Shown piece by piece: positions 62,885 through 64,000 of a DNA stretch of 64,000 nt. Numbering within the stretch: the first letter of the stretch is position 1; each line of letters starts with the position of its first letter. This DNA comes from Streptomyces sp. V1I1 (lineage in GTDB: Bacteria > Actinomycetota > Actinomycetes > Streptomycetales > Streptomycetaceae), in contig NZ_JAUSZH010000001.1 of NCBI RefSeq assembly GCF_030817355.1, positions 5,084,501-5,148,500 of the forward strand, given 5' to 3'. Made by a program: the position numbers and the translations under genes. Under the pieces are notes generated by a model, which did no database searches, was not told the DNA's origin, and saw only the letters and a list, made by a program, of their open reading frames with translations.

Positions 62885-63226
62885 GTGAGCGACAATACCC
62901 ACCACGACAAGCTGCCCATCCGGATGCTGCACGACCGCGTGCTGGTGAGGACCGACATCCCGGAGGGCGAGCGGCGTTCCAGCGGCGGCATCGTCATTCC
63001 GGCGACAGCGGCGGTCGGCAGGCGTCTGGCCTGGGCCGAGGTGGTGGCAGTCGGGCAGAACGTACGCACCGTGGAGCCGGGCGACCGGGTGCTGTACGAC
63101 CCCGAGGACCGCGCCGAGGTCGAGGTGCGGGGTGTGGCGTACGTACTGATGCGGGAGCGCGATCTGCACGCGGTCGCGGCGGACCGTTTCCAGGGCTCCG
63201 AGGACTCCACCGGGCTGTACCTGTAG
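62885..63226 (+). CDS. GroES-like co-chaperonin family protein
   Basis: 113 residues from GTG 62885. The GroES beta-barrel is recognisable (LPIRMLHDRVLVRTDIPEGE, SSGGIVIPATA, WAEVVAVGQNVRTVEPGDRV, VEVRGVAYVLMRERDLHAVA). It differs from true GroES at the mobile loop and has a longer tail (DRFQGSEDSTGLYL). No groEL is adjacent. It is likely a divergent paralogue; the house-keeping groES would be elsewhere. Confidence 0.88.
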   Translation: MSDNTHHDKLPIRMLHDRVLVRTDIPEGERRSSGGIVIPATAAVGRRLAWAEVVAVGQNVRTVEPGDRVLYDPEDRAEVEVRGVAYVLMRERDLHAVAADRFQGSEDSTGLYL

Positions 63227-63242
63227 CGCCCGCGCCTTGAGC

Positions 63243-63274
63243 ACCTGCGCCTGGAGACGTGTAAAGGCGCAGGT
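63243..63274 (+). terminator. Terminator between GroES-like gene and riboswitch
   Basis: ACCTGCGCC (63243-63251) pairs with GGCGCAGGT (63266-63274), loop of 14. Confidence 0.65.
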
Positions 63275-63299
63275 CAGGCCTTTGCTATCGTTGACTGAT

Positions 63300-63340
63300 C
63301 CCGACGAGACGCGTCGTACCGGGTCATGCAAAGACGACGC
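63300..63340 (+). ncRNA. Guanidine-III (ykkC-III) riboswitch
   Basis: CCCG (63300-63303) pairs with CGGG (63320-63323), and GCGTCGT (63311-63317) pairs with ACGACGC (63334-63340), making an H-type pseudoknot. Conserved ACGAG (63304-63308), GGTCA (63322-63326) and CAAAGACG (63329-63336) match the known actinobacterial guanidine-III aptamer (Thermobifida-type). It lies 35 bases before a SugE-type gene, the expected partner, and probably frees its CGGAGG ribosome site on binding guanidinium. Confidence 0.88.
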
Positions 63341-63375
63341 ACCCCGCTGAAGTTCCGCGTCTCGGAGGTGCCGTC

Positions 63376-63696
63376 ATGGCCTGGGTTCTGCTTGTTGCCG
63401 CCGGTCTGCTCGAGGTCGGCTGGTCGATCGGGATGAAGTTCACCGACGGGTTCACCCGGCTGTGGCCGAGCGTGTTCACCGGACTAGGGATCGTCGCCAG
63501 CATGATGCTGCTCTCCCACGCCGCCAGGACACTGCCGATCGGTACGGCGTACGGCGTCTGGGTCGGCATCGGCGCGGCCGGTGCGGCGGTCGTCGGCATG
63601 ATGGCGCTGAACGAGCCCGCGACCGCCGCGCGGATCTTCTTCGTCTGTCTGCTGCTGGTTGCCGTGGTGGGGCTGAAGGCGACCTCGGGTCACTGA
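63376..63696 (+). CDS. SMR-family exporter, guanidinium exporter (Gdx/SugE) type
   Basis: 106 residues, four membrane helices. MAWVLLVAAGLLEVGWSIGM has the conserved Glu13 and GWSIGMK; the Gly/Trp pattern (YGVWVGIGAAGAAVVGM) is of the Gdx rather than the EmrE subtype. Guanidinium exporters of this group are controlled by guanidine riboswitches, which matches the element just upstream. Works as a dual-topology dimer. Confidence 0.92.
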   Translation: MAWVLLVAAGLLEVGWSIGMKFTDGFTRLWPSVFTGLGIVASMMLLSHAARTLPIGTAYGVWVGIGAAGAAVVGMMALNEPATAARIFFVCLLLVAVVGLKATSGH

Positions 63697-63706
63697 CCTG
63701 CCGGCT

Positions 63707-64000
63707 CACTGGGGCCGGGCGGTACGGGTGGGTGTGGGCCAGCTGCCCGCGCCCGTCGTTCGCGCCCCTGTCGGCCGCGCGCCCTTCGGTCTCACCGCCG
63801 TCGTCCGCGCCCCCGTCGGCCTCACCCCCTTCGGTCTCACCGCCGTCGTCCGCGCCCCCGTCGGTCTCACCGCCGTCCGTCGTCTCCCCGTCGGTGGTGC
63901 CCCCATCCGTCTGCCCCTCGTCCTCGCCCGGCGTCTCCCCTGGCGTCTCGTCCGGCGACTCAGGCTCCGGCTCCTCCTCCTGCGACGACTCGTCCGGCGG
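63707..64000 (-). CDS. Acidic, repetitive C-terminal tail of a gene running in from the right
   Basis: The minus strand from 64000 reads in one frame as PPDESSQEEEPEPESPDETP followed by Gly/Thr/Asp/Glu repeats (TDGGETDGGADDGGETEGGE), with strong GC3. Its true end is unclear: the frame stays open to 63476 inside sugE, which is unlikely to be coding, and another frame stops at 63706. A frameshift in the repeats is possible. By synteny it could be the C-terminus of a penicillin-binding protein, which often has such a tail in Streptomyces; this cannot be checked here. Confidence 0.4.
63785..63864. repeat. 45-bp tandem repeat in the acidic tail
   Basis: TTCGGTCTCACCGCCGTCGT and the following 15 bases recur with period 45 (63785 and 63830), in frame with 15-residue protein repeats, with a third partial copy near 63862. 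Confidence 0.75.

Overview
The window reads as a chromosomal stretch of a Streptomyces species. It is very GC-rich with a strong GC3 bias and frequent GTG starts. It carries actinomycete markers: an SsgA-like sporulation protein, DUF3039, DUF3618, the Mec/CysO/CysM cysteine route, the GlcNAc PTS split into two EIIC genes and one EIIB gene, and DasR-type operators. From memory, the gene order follows the S. coelicolor core region around SCO2952 to SCO2897 in reverse (malic enzyme, HU, murA, hppD, ssgG, clpS, cysO/cysM, nagE2/nagE1/nagF, rph, rdgB, bcp). I could not run a search to confirm this.

Layout. 0-16.6 kb: the end of a HelD-like ATPase, a structured-RNA candidate, malic enzyme, HU, murA, YqgE, DUF3039. 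Then comes a sugar ABC transporter plus GH20 hexosaminidase operon with a DasR-type operator at its promoter, and a three-subunit xanthine-dehydrogenase-type molybdoenzyme whose large subunit lacks the expected catalytic glutamate. 16.6-31 kb is the least stable part. It holds gene fragments, two serine/threonine kinase/PQQ-repeat genes apparently joined by a deletion, a frameshifted pseudokinase, a frameshifted MFS exporter and a scar joining half a betaine-type permease to the end of an ArsR-like gene. Intact genes among these include an AraC regulator, tRNA-Cys, a DEAH helicase, an IclR regulator and a Lon-like secreted protease. 31-44 kb: Lrp/AsnC regulator and hppD, a two-component system, a sortase with a likely surface-protein partner, a TPR protein, a GlcD-type oxidase, a VOC protein, a MITE-like element abutting ssgG, and RDD membrane proteins. 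44-55 kb: secreted M6 protease, NAD salvage genes pncA and pncB, clpS, an amino-acid permease, and the mec-cysO-cysM sulfur pathway with a cysteine-containing leader peptide. 55-64 kb: MBL hydrolase, the GlcNAc PTS genes with three dre-like sites, rph, rdgB, tRNA-Leu(UAG), an HNH endonuclease, bcp, a GroES-like protein, and a guanidine-III riboswitch in front of a SugE-type exporter.

How the genes connect. Two separate loci (6.5-11.8 kb and 56-59.4 kb) deal with N-acetylglucosamine. One imports amino-sugar oligomers and cleaves them in the cytoplasm; the other imports and phosphorylates free GlcNAc. Both carry 16-bp sequences close to the DasR palindrome, so a common GntR-type control is likely. 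Cysteine synthesis (52.3-54.4 kb) uses a protein-bound thiocarboxylate route: Mec trims the carrier CysO, and CysM loads it. NAD recycling (pncA, pncB) lies next to a strong 13-bp inverted repeat between pncB and clpS. The best regulatory RNA is the guanidine-III pseudoknot at 63.3 kb. The least explained feature is the multibranched RNA-like structure with a GNRA-capped terminator upstream of malic enzyme.
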